This document shows, one piece after another, positions 1 through 9,196 of a stretch of 64,000 nucleotides of DNA. The stretch is from CAWFFV01 sp963814985. GTDB taxonomy: Bacteria > Chloroflexota > Ktedonobacteria > Ktedonobacterales > Ktedonobacteraceae. The notes below the pieces were generated by a model. That model worked only from the letters and a program-made list of their open reading frames with translations. It was not told the DNA's origin and made no database searches. The position numbers and the translations under genes are program-made. The DNA is taken from the NCBI GenBank assembly GCA_963814985.1, contig CAWFFV010000001.1, positions 1 through 64,000 of the forward strand. The letters run 5' to 3'. Position 1 is the stretch's first letter. Each line of letters starts with the position of its first letter.

Positions 1-922
1 GTAATGTCCCCAAAGGTCTTTCCAAATACCTTGTCAACGGCGGAGATAAGTGCAAATGGCGTCGCTCCGTTTGTTGGACCCTCTATAACGAGAAGCGCAA
101 AAGTCGCAATGAAGTAGCAGCCACATACTAAAAGCGCGCCCCAGAGCAAGTAGCGTGTAACCTGTTTGCGCCCTCTCAGGTCCTTTCTTCATCATTTCTC
201 CACCCATATTGAGTGGTATTGGGTCCTAGATATGCAAGGGTAATTAAGCTAAAGAGACCCATGTTACTGGGAGTAATCTGCCAGTCACTCTGGGTGGACA
301 AAACTGGTGACAGAAGGATGTCCCGTGAGTAGCCAGATCCCTCCTGAGATACCAATGAGCACTGTAGCAAACAAGATAAGTCCAACACCCGCATTAATCA
401 GATACTGTACCATTTGAGTACGTTGGACGGCTATCACACCAGAGCAGGCAATGATAGCAAGAATAGCAAGGCCCTGTTGCCATGGTTCAACAGCCAGGCG
501 GAATGAGTCCCTGGATGTAAGTGACAATAGTCTCAGCCCCACTGACAAGGATAAGGGGTATAGGGAACCACCCAGCACAGACCAGCAAAGAAACCCCAGT
601 GGTGGACCAAGCGCTTTGTGAGTCCACTGATAGATCGAGCTTTGGTGGGGAAACAGTACACCGGTTGGGCGGTCGCCAGGACACTGGGAAGAAAAAACAC
701 AATGCCGCCGAGTATCCAGTACACATACGCAGTAGCGCCACCCGACGCCGCAGTAGCAGCATTGGTAATCCAGAAGATGGCGACTAAAAAGATGGCCGTC
801 AGGTCACGCGTCCTGAGGAGAGGTGGCATCACCTTCTCAACATATTCTTCAGAGGCAAGTGGGGAAGAAGAAGGCGAATATCCTCGTTCCATCTTCAATG
901 TTGATCGTTCAGCCACTGTCAT
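1..922 (-). pseudogene. Decayed APC-family amino acid permease, runs off the left edge
   Basis: Leftward remains of an APC-superfamily transporter homologous to the intact gene at 1286-2839. The start at 922 follows an AAGGA site. The N-terminal part (about 922-590) reads through the first helices (ITNAATAASGGATAYVYWILGG), then the frame changes near 590-540. A middle piece covers 578-285 (PWQQGLAILAII, matching PWQQGLVILGVL of the paralogue). A further shift follows near 285, and bases 1-175 translate as QVTRYLLWGALLVCGCYFIATF, matching ITRYLLWGSVVVMAAYLIATF. At least three frame changes are needed, so no functional transporter can be made as written. The two genes are divergent and probably arose by duplication. 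Confidence 0.8.
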
Positions 923-1285
923 TTTCGATAATCCTTTTCGTAAGTGTGTGGGAAGAATACATTTATTATATAAATAATACAGGCAATACCGGTTTCAGTA
1001 AAGTTTTTTTATCACTCTACTGAGATATATCCTGGAAATTATACAAGAAAAGTTTCAGGTATTCCATAAAATTAGCATTAAGATTAAGGAAAATCAGGAC
1101 TATTTAGCTTCTTTCAGTAAATAGCAAAATAGTTGGCACAAAAAATAATTATTATTATCAGTGCTTACGTAACTATTTAGCTATACGTTATTGCTCTGTA
1201 TAAAAATGTATGTTATGCTAGTATACAATGTGCAAGTTTCTGAATTACGATCTTACAGATCATTTCTCGACTATGACGAGTACAT
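923..1285. other. AT-rich divergent intergenic region
   Basis: This 363-base stretch separates the broken permease from its intact paralogue. It is markedly AT-rich and holds no convincing open frame. It should carry the promoters of both permease genes, but I could not assign -35/-10 pairs with confidence. TATGTTATGCTAGTAT near 1209 is the most -10-like stretch for the rightward gene. Confidence 0.4.
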
Positions 1286-2839
1286 ATGCAACAGCAGCTA
1301 TTCATGCAGAAAGAGATATTCATGAAAACAATAACTTCTGCTAAAGAAACAGTAATGCATTCCGATGACGCGCTTCCCTCAGAGCGAATTGCTAAAAATG
1401 TGTTACTCAAAGTACTCAATTCATTTGACATGGTGGCGATTTATATTGCCATTGTTGTCTTCATTACGAATGCCCCAGGGGTTGCTAGTGCGGGAGCCGT
1501 GGCATACCTCTACTGGGCATTAGGCTTTCTTGCTTTTCTTATTCCTGGTGCCATTGTAACGGGGCAATTGGGCCTGATGTTCCCCGGAGAAGGATCAATC
1601 TATTTGTGGACTCATAAGGCTATGGGCAACTTCATGGGCTTTTTTGCAGGTTTCTGTGCCTGGTGGCCTGGCATCCTTTCCATTATTGTCCCTGGTGTGG
1701 TGGTGGTAACCTTTATCCAACATCTCGGTAGCCTGTTCAATGCGAATGTACTGACTGATCCCTGGCAACAGGGTCTCGTAATTCTGGGCGTTCTTGTTAT
1801 TTCTTTGGTGATGTCACTATTGCGCTTCCGCGTAACACAGAATATTATCAGCACTGTTTTCGTTTGCTATGGTGGAAGCATCTTGCTTATCGGTATTGCC
1901 GGAGCACTATGGCTGTTGAGAGGACATCCAATACAGATGGCTGCCGGATGGTCTGTCACTTTTGGGGCCACCGGCAACTTTACTACTTTTGGCTTTGTCA
2001 TTCTTGCGCTTTTAGGAATCGAAGTACCACTCAATATGGGTGTTGAGGTCAAAAACGAGCATGCGATCACCCGCTATCTGCTCTGGGGGTCTGTGGTGGT
2101 CATGGCCGCCTATCTCATTGCCACCTTTGGAGTGATGGCCGTAGTTCCGGTCAAAGATCAACCGAATCCTACAGCGCTTGCCGAAGCTATACAGATGGCT
2201 TTCGGACCTGCCGGAACAGTTCTGGCTGCTATTTTTGATATCATCATGATCGGTGTATTTATCTTCAATGCCAGTGTCTTTAATTTTTCCTTTGGACGGC
2301 TTCTCTTTATTTCTGGTCTGGATCGTCGTCTCCCCACCTTCATGAGCAAAGTGAACCAGAATAAGGTTCCCTGGGTAGCCGTCACAGTACAAACAGCCAT
2401 CGCGGGCCTGTTCGTCATAGCTATCTTCTTGATCGGTCCTCTCTTTGCACAGAACAAGGGAAATCTGGCAACTCTCATGTATTACATTATCCTGGCAGCC
2501 GTGACAATCATCTGGACGATATCGATGATAATCCTCTTCATCGATATCGTGATCATTCGTCAGAAGTACCCGGATCTGTTTACCAACAAACAACTGGCCC
2601 CGAACTGGGTTTTCTATACCTGTTCGCTGCTGGGTTTGATTGCAAGCGGCGTTGGGTTCTATGCCACCTTTACGGCACCGTGGGTTCCTCTAATCAATAA
2701 TACTGGATGGGTTGCGTGGATTACCGGAATTGCGGTTGTCTCTCTCTTCATCGGCATTATGACCTATTTCATTGGACAAGCATCGGATCGAGGGAAGGTC
2801 TTAGATGATGAGGACCTGATCACTAAAGTAACCAGCTAG
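1286..2839 (+). CDS. APC-superfamily amino acid permease
   Basis: Polytopic inner-membrane transporter of 517 residues with about twelve hydrophobic segments, the usual size for the amino acid-polyamine-organocation family. After a polar N-terminus of about 45 residues, the first helix pair holds the glycine-rich GVASAGAVAYLYWALGF and the family-like PGEGSIYLWTHKAMG loop. Substrate cannot be read from the sequence; amino acid or amine uptake or exchange is inferred. No good ribosome site precedes 1286, and the ATG at 1322 (MKTITSAKE) is an equally plausible start. A broken paralogue lies divergently upstream. A 45-aa ORF and a pseudokinase follow closely and may be co-transcribed. Confidence 0.85.
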   Translation: MQQQLFMQKEIFMKTITSAKETVMHSDDALPSERIAKNVLLKVLNSFDMVAIYIAIVVFITNAPGVASAGAVAYLYWALGFLAFLIPGAIVTGQLGLMFPGEGSIYLWTHKAMGNFMGFFAGFCAWWPGILSIIVPGVVVVTFIQHLGSLFNANVLTDPWQQGLVILGVLVISLVMSLLRFRVTQNIISTVFVCYGGSILLIGIAGALWLLRGHPIQMAAGWSVTFGATGNFTTFGFVILALLGIEVPLNMGVEVKNEHAITRYLLWGSVVVMAAYLIATFGVMAVVPVKDQPNPTALAEAIQMAFGPAGTVLAAIFDIIMIGVFIFNASVFNFSFGRLLFISGLDRRLPTFMSKVNQNKVPWVAVTVQTAIAGLFVIAIFLIGPLFAQNKGNLATLMYYIILAAVTIIWTISMIILFIDIVIIRQKYPDLFTNKQLAPNWVFYTCSLLGLIASGVGFYATFTAPWVPLINNTGWVAWITGIAVVSLFIGIMTYFIGQASDRGKVLDDEDLITKVTS

Positions 2840-2857
2840 TTCATTAAAGGAGTTTTT

Positions 2858-2995
2858 ATGCTTTATTTGACAACCATTCCGATCATAGATAACCATTACT
2901 ATCTTATGCGGCTGATGCAACAAATGGATTCCTTGCAGTTTTATCGCTATTTCTACCTGGATGATACTGGATGTCCACAAGAGAAGGAGGTTTGA
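2858..2995 (+). CDS. Small 45-residue protein of unknown function
   Basis: An ATG at 2858 is preceded by AAAGGAG at a good distance and opens a 45-codon frame ending at TGA 2993-2995. The frame begins MLYLTTIPIIDNHYYL and is rich in aromatic and polar residues, with no transmembrane segment. The stop codon sits one base before the ATG of the following pseudokinase gene, whose ribosome site (AAGGAGG) lies inside this ORF, suggesting translational coupling. No family is recognised. It could be a true small protein or a leader peptide. Confidence 0.45.
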   Translation: MLYLTTIPIIDNHYYLMRLMQQMDSLQFYRYFYLDDTGCPQEKEV

Positions 2996-2996
2996 G

Positions 2997-4346
2997 ATGC
3001 ATTGTCCACGTTGTAACACTGAGGGTAATGTCTCAAAGAGTCCCTGTTCACGGTGTGGCCTGTTCATCAGTCTGCCCAATACAAATGGACGTGTTCCTAT
3101 GCCACCCCCAACAACTCCGACACCACCTTTCAATAGCTTCCAGGCAGGAAGATCCCCTTCAGACTATGGAACACCTCACTACCCACCACAGCAGTTACAA
3201 CAGCATGAGCAGAAGCTATCAAGTCCGCTACGAACCCAACGATTAGTCACAGGGCAGCAAAAGGACGAACCATCTCAAGGAAATGTGCGTCTCTCATCCA
3301 CAGGACGTCTTCGCGCAGGTCGCTATCGTCTCGGCGAGAAACAGGAAGTGCTGCTATGGGGAGCGGGTTGCTTGGAAACCTGGTGGAACGGCTATGACGA
3401 GCACCGAGGCGGAACACGCATTATGCTCTGTGACCTGCAACTACCGGGATTGACATCACGTGACAGCTTACTGGCAAACCTGGATACAACGGCGAGAACG
3501 TTAGCTGCAATCGGCAGGCATCACTCTGTTCCAACTCTGGTGGACACATGCAGCGAGAATGGACATGTCTTTTTTGCCTTTGATGCCGTCGAGGGAGAAT
3601 CGCTACTCTCTCGCATGCTTCGCAGCGAACAAGCATTACCGGAGCAAGAGATCATCGAGTGTTGCTTGCATATTACGGAAGGAATAGAAGTCTGTTCTCA
3701 GCAATTGCCTCCGGTAGTGCATAGTCGCATTAGTCCGGAGCATCTGGTTCAGGCTAATGTCAATTCTCACTGGATGCTTACTAATTTTTCACTCGTTATT
3801 ACATGTTGCACAAGACAAGTAATTGCTGGCATGGATCATATGAGTATGTCTCTTCTCTACACGGCTCCTGACTTCGCGCCAGAAAAAATCACGGTGCAAT
3901 CGGATCTCTATGCCCTGCTGGCAACAGCTTATTATGCTGTCACCGGAACAAATCCCGCCAGTGAAAGAGGAAACATCAATCAGGCACAATGGCTCAATCC
4001 CACTGTCTCTCCATATTTCAATGCCATCCTGATGAAAGGTCTCCATCCCGTTGCAAGTCAAAGATATCAGTGGCCATCTGAGTTGCGTAAAGATCTTCTG
4101 GAGGCGCTCTCAGCTAGCAATAGATTGGTGGCTGAGAGCGGCGGACATTGGTCAACCACAGCACGGCAAGAACCCTCCCAGGTGGAAAGTCAGTTGTTTG
4201 AAGCAATGAAGCGAAGCGCTCCTGAATCTGTAACACCAATCCCACCATCACATGCTCCATCGGATAGTCTGGCCAATCAAATCGATGTGGATCATCAAAA
4301 GATTTTGCATCCTCTGCCAGAGGAACTGCCGCCAATGCAGATCTAG
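2997..4346 (+). CDS. Zinc-ribbon protein with degenerate Ser/Thr kinase-like domain
   Basis: 449 residues from the ATG at 2997, chosen because GAAGGAGG lies just upstream. The N-terminus carries two CxxC pairs (CPRC at 3-6, CSRC near 18-21), a short zinc ribbon. A proline-rich linker of about 70 residues follows. Roughly residues 90-375 resemble a protein kinase fold, but the catalytic motifs are absent: VHSRISPEHL stands where HRDxKPxN is expected and LTNFSLV where DFG is expected, and no glycine loop is clear. This is therefore most likely a pseudokinase with a binding or scaffolding role. There is no membrane segment. The tail is Pro/Ser-rich. The link to the upstream permease is by position only. 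Confidence 0.65.
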   Translation: MHCPRCNTEGNVSKSPCSRCGLFISLPNTNGRVPMPPPTTPTPPFNSFQAGRSPSDYGTPHYPPQQLQQHEQKLSSPLRTQRLVTGQQKDEPSQGNVRLSSTGRLRAGRYRLGEKQEVLLWGAGCLETWWNGYDEHRGGTRIMLCDLQLPGLTSRDSLLANLDTTARTLAAIGRHHSVPTLVDTCSENGHVFFAFDAVEGESLLSRMLRSEQALPEQEIIECCLHITEGIEVCSQQLPPVVHSRISPEHLVQANVNSHWMLTNFSLVITCCTRQVIAGMDHMSMSLLYTAPDFAPEKITVQSDLYALLATAYYAVTGTNPASERGNINQAQWLNPTVSPYFNAILMKGLHPVASQRYQWPSELRKDLLEALSASNRLVAESGGHWSTTARQEPSQVESQLFEAMKRSAPESVTPIPPSHAPSDSLANQIDVDHQKILHPLPEELPPMQI

Positions 4347-4444
4347 AAATGATGCTTTGACGGCCACATACTATTTGGTAAGCATCTTAATCTGTTTACT
4401 TATCATTATCGGCGTAAGCCGAGGTTTGTAAGGGTAGATATTCA

Positions 4445-4576
4445 TTTTGTGTGGATTTTGTCACCCATGACGGAAGTTGCGTCGCAACTTCCGTCATGGG
4501 TGACAAAACTCACACAAAACAGCTTGCGAAGCGCCTTCGGCGCTGAGGAATCAGAAAAAGAGACATGAGGAGTTAT
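4445..4576 (+). repeat. Intergenic inverted-repeat element, family A, copy 1 (left module missing)
   Basis: A perfect-to-near-perfect inverted repeat covers 4445-4518: arms start TTTTGTGTGGATTTTGTCAC and close on a GTTGCG/CGCAAC centre. It is followed by the conserved module GCGAAGCGCCTTCGGCGCTG (4524-4543), then AGGAATCAG and a terminal GAGGAGTTA. The left CACCTGCGGTGGCTCG module seen in other copies is absent. It lies between the pseudokinase gene and the promoter at 4611. Confidence 0.85.
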
Positions 4577-4610
4577 TTTGTGCTATAAGCATACAAGATT
4601 CCCCGCTATA

Positions 4611-4640
4611 TTGTCACGAGAGCCAGAACTACCGTATAAT
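4611..4640 (+). promoter_or_regulatory. Predicted sigma-70-type promoter
   Basis: TTGTCA (4611-4616) and TATAAT (4635-4640) are separated by 18 bases, close to consensus. The next gene starts at 4685, behind a strong AGGAGG site at 4672. This is likely the promoter of the membrane protein-holA unit. Confidence 0.6.
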
Positions 4641-4684
4641 AAAAACAATATCTGTACTACTATTATCCTTCAGGAGGTTGACAT

Positions 4685-5050
4685 ATGCCCACCCTTAAGA
4701 TTATTGGTGATCCTCTCGTGAACGAGATCTTTACCGGAGACATTTTTGGACTCATTCTGGCACTTCCTATCTCACTCTTTCTCGCATATTGGATCTGTGA
4801 CATCAAAAATCGGGCGGCTGTCGTAACGGGTGCTTTTGTAGGAGCACTACTTGGTTTCCTGATCATTCTTGGCTGGGTTGGCGAACTCATCTATAATACC
4901 CCTTTGTCTGGCGCTAACGGAGGAGCAACATTCTTCGGTTCTGTCCTGATTTGCTCAGTACTGGGTCTCGTTGGAGGTATCATCACAGATCTGCTGATTG
5001 CACGTAAACATAGCCATGACTACCGCCGGCAAACCGCTCATGAGTCGTGA
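4685..5050 (+). CDS. Small membrane protein, three TM segments
   Basis: 121 residues. The start at 4685 follows AGGAGGTTGACAT, an excellent ribosome site. Three hydrophobic segments are visible: about residues 19-38 (LILALPISLFLAYWICDI), 44-66 (AAVVTGAFVGALLGFLIILG) and 84-110 (FFGSVLICSVLGLVGGIITDLL). The segments are glycine-rich, and the C-terminus is short and basic/His-rich. No family is recognised. The stop codon overlaps the possible GTG start of holA by three bases, so the two are probably co-translated. Confidence 0.7.
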   Translation: MPTLKIIGDPLVNEIFTGDIFGLILALPISLFLAYWICDIKNRAAVVTGAFVGALLGFLIILGWVGELIYNTPLSGANGGATFFGSVLICSVLGLVGGIITDLLIARKHSHDYRRQTAHES

Positions 5051-6108
5051 ATGAGCATAAAGCAATGTTCTATCTTCTCCATGGTGATGATGAATTCACC
5101 AGTCGAGAGCAATTAAAGAAATTACGTCAACAGGGTGACTTCGCGTATAACCAGGATACCTACAATGGTGCCGAAGCCGATCTTACAACGATTACTATTA
5201 CCAGTAATACAATGCCGTTTCTGACAGAGCAACGGTTGGTGGTGATCGAAGGTCTGCCTAAACGAAAAAAAGGTGAAGCAACCACCGCATCCGCTCCGTC
5301 AGAGACGACAGAGGGAGCCGTTAAGGGTCCCAAAAGTAAAAAAGGCAAAAAGAGCAGCAAAACTGGGACCCTTACACGCGCGGGTTTTGAGAAAGGGCTG
5401 GCTGAACATATTGCCCATATGGCAGAGACAACCGTCCTGGTGCTCCTGGTAGATGAAGTATTAGAGGCCACAAACCCGCTTGTTAGAGCAGCTGAGACAT
5501 ATGGTAAGGTTATTCAGAGTACACTCCCCAAAGGAGCAGCTCTGGAGAACTGGATTAACAAGCATGCTAAGAGTATCAATGTAAAGATTACGCCAGAGGC
5601 CAGCTCCTTGCTCGCAAACTTCATTGGTAATCATCTGCGGCTTCTGGCGAATGAACTCTCTAAGCTAGCAACCTACGCCGGAGCAGGAGCCACCATTACT
5701 ATTGAGGATGTGCGTCAACTGTCAGCTCAGGTACAGGAGGCTCGCATTTTTGATATGACTGATGCCCTGGCACAACGTAACCGCAAACAGGCCCTCAATA
5801 TCCTGCATGATCTGCTGGCCGATGGTGAGCCGCCACTGAAGCTAATCAGCACAATTACTTCCCAGGTACGCTCATTACTGCTTGTCAAGGAACTGGCACA
5901 AAAAGGGATGCGGGGAGCACAAATCGCCTCTACGTTGAATATGGCCCCCTTTATCGCTGATAAGGCTTTACGTCAGGTCGGAAACTTTAGCGTGACTCAG
6001 CTAGAAAATACTTATCGCCAACTCTTAGCGACTGATGCCGCTCTCAAGCGCAGTCGCCTGACACCGGAGATGGCCCTGGATCTCCTGGTTGTCAACTTTG
6101 GCTCGTAA
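5047..6108 (+). CDS. holA: DNA polymerase III delta subunit
   Basis: 353 residues from GTG 5047; ATG 5065 (MFYLLHGDDEF) is an alternative start. Delta is the clamp-loader subunit that opens the beta sliding clamp. The N-terminal FYLLHGDDEFTSREQLKKL replaces the usual Walker-like start, and the body follows HolA order: PFLTEQRLVVIEGLPK, LVDEVLEATNPLVRA, ISTITSQVRSLLLVKEL and the C-terminal ALKRSRLTPEMALDLLVV. Residues about 71-110 form a Lys/Ser/Thr-rich low-complexity insert (KGPKSKKGKKSSKTGT) in the N-terminal domain that typical HolA lacks. The gene overlaps the preceding membrane-protein gene, and the methyltransferase gene follows 31 bases later. Confidence 0.85.
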   Translation: MNEHKAMFYLLHGDDEFTSREQLKKLRQQGDFAYNQDTYNGAEADLTTITITSNTMPFLTEQRLVVIEGLPKRKKGEATTASAPSETTEGAVKGPKSKKGKKSSKTGTLTRAGFEKGLAEHIAHMAETTVLVLLVDEVLEATNPLVRAAETYGKVIQSTLPKGAALENWINKHAKSINVKITPEASSLLANFIGNHLRLLANELSKLATYAGAGATITIEDVRQLSAQVQEARIFDMTDALAQRNRKQALNILHDLLADGEPPLKLISTITSQVRSLLLVKELAQKGMRGAQIASTLNMAPFIADKALRQVGNFSVTQLENTYRQLLATDAALKRSRLTPEMALDLLVVNFGS

Positions 6109-6139
6109 CACCCTGGCCGGTCACATCGGGTAGGAACAC

Positions 6140-7297
6140 ATGGCGCCCACACCTCTACAACAATTGATCATCGAACACATCCAGCGCGAAGGCCCCATCA
6201 CCTTTGCGGACTATATGCGTATGGCCCTTTACGAACCAGACTACGGTTACTATGTCACGGGATCGGCAAAGATGGGATGGGACGGCGATTACTATACAAG
6301 CACAGACCTTTCTGATTTCTTCGCTCACTGTGTGGGACGACAACTCTATCAGATGTGGGAGCAGTTAGGATACCCCACTCCCTTTCTCGTCCTGGAACAG
6401 GGGGCTGGTCGAGGACATCTTGCAGAAGGCATACGTAGTTGGGCCGCACAGGAATTTCCGGCGTTTCATACTGCCCTTGATTATCACAATGAGGATATAC
6501 GCACAGGCCAGAATGCGCAGATAACACCTATCATACCACTAGAGGAGGAAGCCAACGTCACTGCTTCAGGGCAAAAGGCATATTTACCCTATTCCGTGAT
6601 ACTCTCGAATGAACTTGTTGACGCCTTCCCCGTCCATATCGTCGAGGTTCGCGATAAACAACTCTATGAAGTATACATTGACGTACAGCATGACCGGTTA
6701 TCTGAAGTGCTGGCTGAGCCAGGTAGTCCAGCAGTGGCGAACTACCTGGACGACTATAAAATTCCCTGGGCGACATTTGACAATGGATGGCGTGCAGAGA
6801 TCAATCTAGATGCACTGCACTGGATGGAACATACAGCTCACCTGCTCCCTTCCCATGCATCCCACACACGCAAGAAACATGGCTTCATTCTCACCGTCGA
6901 TTATGGTGAGAAGGCACATGCGTTGTATACTCGATCCCGGCATTATGGAACGCTGACCTGCTACTTTCAGCATCAGTTGACGGATCGTCCGCTCGTACGT
7001 CCTGGTGAGCAGGATATTACCGCACATGTCAACTTCACCGCTCTGATTAATGAAGGGCGACGACAAGGGTTACGCTTGCAAAAATTTACGACGCAACAGC
7101 TCTGGCTCACAGGGCTGGGTATCAATGAAGAGTTAGAACGGCTTCGTATGCGCGATTTCGCGGTGATTGATAGCGCACGTGCCAGCGACCGGGGTCAGGT
7201 GGCACTGCTTCAATGGCACAACTTACGCCAACGGATAGCGGCCCTGACCAATCCGGCGGGTATGGGCAACTTTAAAGTGCTTATCCTTGCACGCTAA
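6140..7297 (+). CDS. SAM-dependent methyltransferase, MidA/NDUFAF7 (COG1565) family
   Basis: 385 residues. The N-terminal ITFADYMRMALYEPDYGYY is the hallmark of the MidA/NDUFAF7 family, whose mitochondrial member methylates an arginine of complex I. The SAM-binding loop is LEQGAGRGHLAEG (about 85-97), followed by VILSNELVDAFPVHIVE and the C-terminal VDYGEKAHALYTRSRHYGTL segment. The length is normal for the family. The bacterial substrate is generally unknown and nothing here identifies it. It lies 31 bases downstream of holA, probably in one transcript. Confidence 0.85.
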   Translation: MAPTPLQQLIIEHIQREGPITFADYMRMALYEPDYGYYVTGSAKMGWDGDYYTSTDLSDFFAHCVGRQLYQMWEQLGYPTPFLVLEQGAGRGHLAEGIRSWAAQEFPAFHTALDYHNEDIRTGQNAQITPIIPLEEEANVTASGQKAYLPYSVILSNELVDAFPVHIVEVRDKQLYEVYIDVQHDRLSEVLAEPGSPAVANYLDDYKIPWATFDNGWRAEINLDALHWMEHTAHLLPSHASHTRKKHGFILTVDYGEKAHALYTRSRHYGTLTCYFQHQLTDRPLVRPGEQDITAHVNFTALINEGRRQGLRLQKFTTQQLWLTGLGINEELERLRMRDFAVIDSARASDRGQVALLQWHNLRQRIAALTNPAGMGNFKVLILAR

Positions 7298-7399
7298 CTA
7301 CTACTTGCACGTAAACTTATTAGTTCTTCGTATGCCAGGAAAAATAGGCTTGAGAAGGGCGTAAAGCTCTACTGTAACCATCTAAAAGGAGAGGACAAC

Positions 7400-7945
7400 A
7401 TGGCGCAGCGACACCGAGAGATAGAGCCAGGTCCGGGTCAGGAGTCCGTGTGGGACTATCCACGCCCACCACGCGTTGAGGAGAGTACAAAGCATATCCA
7501 GGTCGTCTTTAATGGCATAGTCATTGTAGATACACAACGAGCTAAACGTCTTCTGGAGACCAGTCATCCTCCGGTCTACTATCTCTCACCAGAAGACGTG
7601 AAAATGGAGTACTTTACCCCCACATCACGCACAACCTTCTGTGAATGGAAGGGGACAGCATCTTACTACACAGTCAAAGTCGGGGAGAAGTTTGCCACCA
7701 ATGCCGCCTGGTATTATCGCCACCCCACACAAGGCTACGAGGGCATCACGAATTATATCGCCCTTTACCCCTCCAAAATGGACGCATGTTATGTCAATGG
7801 AGAAAAGGTACAGGCCCAGGAAGGTGACTTCTACGGCGGCTGGGTCACAAAAGATATAGTAGGACCTTTAAAGGGGGGGCTGGCACCTACGGATGGTAAC
7901 ATCTTACCTGAAGCAATGCTCCTTCTCGATTGTGTTCTCGAATAG
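7400..7945 (+). CDS. DUF427 family protein
   Basis: 181 residues, starting after AAAGGAGAGG. The sequence follows the DUF427 pattern: VWDYPRPPRVEES, then IQVVFNGIVIVDTQRAKRLLETSHPPVYYLSPEDV, and CEWKGTASYYTV toward AWYYRHPTQGYEGITNYIALYPSKMD. The family is a small beta-rich fold of unknown biochemical role. The last 30 residues carry extra sequence (DFYGGWVTKDIVGPLKGG) that is also common in longer DUF427 members. It stands alone between the methyltransferase gene and a family A repeat. Confidence 0.85.
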   Translation: MAQRHREIEPGPGQESVWDYPRPPRVEESTKHIQVVFNGIVIVDTQRAKRLLETSHPPVYYLSPEDVKMEYFTPTSRTTFCEWKGTASYYTVKVGEKFATNAAWYYRHPTQGYEGITNYIALYPSKMDACYVNGEKVQAQEGDFYGGWVTKDIVGPLKGGLAPTDGNILPEAMLLLDCVLE

Positions 7946-8002
7946 GCTACCCAAACGGCTATTTCCACGGGAGTAGGAGCATCTTCTCCTTTCAAAAACT
8001 AT

Positions 8003-8156
8003 GTAACTACTCAGGTCTCCTCGCCACCTGCGGTAGCTCGCTCTCATTTTGTTGCCGGTGGCGGAGTTTGCGGTGCAAACTCCGCCACCGGCAACAAAAC
8101 AGTCAGCGAAGCGCCGTAGGCGCTGAGGAATCAGGAAAAGGGGCCTGAGTCGTTAC
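8003..8156 (+). repeat. Intergenic inverted-repeat element, family A, copy 2 (complete)
   Basis: Full element: terminal GTAACTACTCAGG, module CCACCTGCGGTAGCTCGCTC, core hairpin centred near 8074 (arms TTTTGTTGCCGGTGGCGGAG), module GCGAAGCGCCGTAGGCGCTG, then AGGAATCAGG and CCTGAGTCGTTAC. The right end supplies the TAA stop of the hydrolase gene at 8153. Confidence 0.88.
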
Positions 8157-9058
8157 TTATTGATATACATCGAGAAAAAACTCAATACACGCTGCTCATA
8201 TTCTGCCGCGTGGGCTTTGAGAGCACCAGTATGGCCTCCACTGGGGGCAATCCATTGCGCCTTGGGAGATTGTGCGGCCTGGTAGAGTTGGTGTTCGCCA
8301 GTCAATGGTGTCGTCGTATTCGCATCGTCGGCACTGTGAATCAGCATGACGGCACGCGGAGCGATCTGGCTGATCACGCTCAGGGGGCGGGTATCTTCCA
8401 GGCGTGCACCAATCAGGCTATCAACGAGCGCTGGTTCGTAGGGTAGAAGCGGGAGTCCGGAAAACTGGTTCATATGGTTGGTCTGCGCACTCTCGTCAAC
8501 CCAGGCACTATCGGCCACGGTTGCCCGCAAGGCTGGTTCGCGTGCGGCTGCCAACAAAACAATACCCGCACCCAGAGAAATGCCGAGCGCTCCAAAGTGT
8601 TTGTTGGTCAGGTCGGCCCGATGTTCGAGGTATTGCACAGCCCCAATCACGTCGTTCGGCTCGCGTGCTCCCAGCGCAATGCTCGATCCCTCGCTTTCGC
8701 CGCATCCTCGACTATCATATAGCAGAACATTGTAATGAGCACGATAAAGGAACTGTGCCCAGGGCAACATCTCCACACGAGAGCCTTTGAAGCCGTGCAC
8801 CAGGATGATGGTAGGTGACTGGGGTGAAGCGATTGCCAGCCAGCCAGCGAGGTGAACGCCATCAGATGCCGTAAAATGTACCTCCTCAACAGGGAGAGAT
8901 GGACCGGGATTATGGGGAGCAGAACGGCCAACAGGGTTAATAATAAGAGTAAAGGCGCGAATTGCAGGAATAATAGCCCAGACAGCAATCAGAACAATCA
9001 GTGGGATGATAAAAAGCCAGCGTTTCGAGAAAGGCAAGAGAGAATGTTTTTTCTTCAT
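8153..9058 (-). CDS. Membrane-anchored alpha/beta hydrolase
   Basis: 301 residues. Residues 12-40 form an uncleaved N-terminal anchor, so the enzyme domain probably faces outside. The oxyanion region is HGFKGSRVEM (89-98), the nucleophile elbow is GISLG with Ser161, the acid is in HSADDANTT (Asp244 or Asp245) and the catalytic His is in GGHTGA (His276). This is a complete serine-hydrolase triad of the BAAT/Abhydrolase type. Substrate is unknown; an esterase or peptidase role is inferred. The stop codon lies inside the terminus of a family A repeat, showing that the element abuts the gene. Confidence 0.85.
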   Translation of the reverse strand: MKKKHSLLPFSKRWLFIIPLIVLIAVWAIIPAIRAFTLIINPVGRSAPHNPGPSLPVEEVHFTASDGVHLAGWLAIASPQSPTIILVHGFKGSRVEMLPWAQFLYRAHYNVLLYDSRGCGESEGSSIALGAREPNDVIGAVQYLEHRADLTNKHFGALGISLGAGIVLLAAAREPALRATVADSAWVDESAQTNHMNQFSGLPLLPYEPALVDSLIGARLEDTRPLSVISQIAPRAVMLIHSADDANTTTPLTGEHQLYQAAQSPKAQWIAPSGGHTGALKAHAAEYEQRVLSFFSMYINK

Positions 9059-9103
9059 ATGAGAGACCTCAACTTAGAAAAATTCTTATATTTCCCTCCC
9101 TTT

Positions 9104-9196
9104 GCCACAGGTGGCAACGAGCAAAAGAAGCAAAATGAGCTTTAGCGGGGACACCCCGCGCCCCGGCCGGGACGCTGCGCTCCCTGCACCCTCGCC
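9104..9196. repeat. Partial copy of repeat family B
   Basis: This stretch (CCACAGGTGGCAACGAGCAA, then GACGCTGCGCTCCCTGCACC) shares segments with the composite element at 31905-32153, which has GATGCTGCGCTCCCTGCACC. It also contains a GGGGACACCCC-like palindrome. It lies between the hydrolase start and the decayed membrane gene. Confidence 0.5.
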
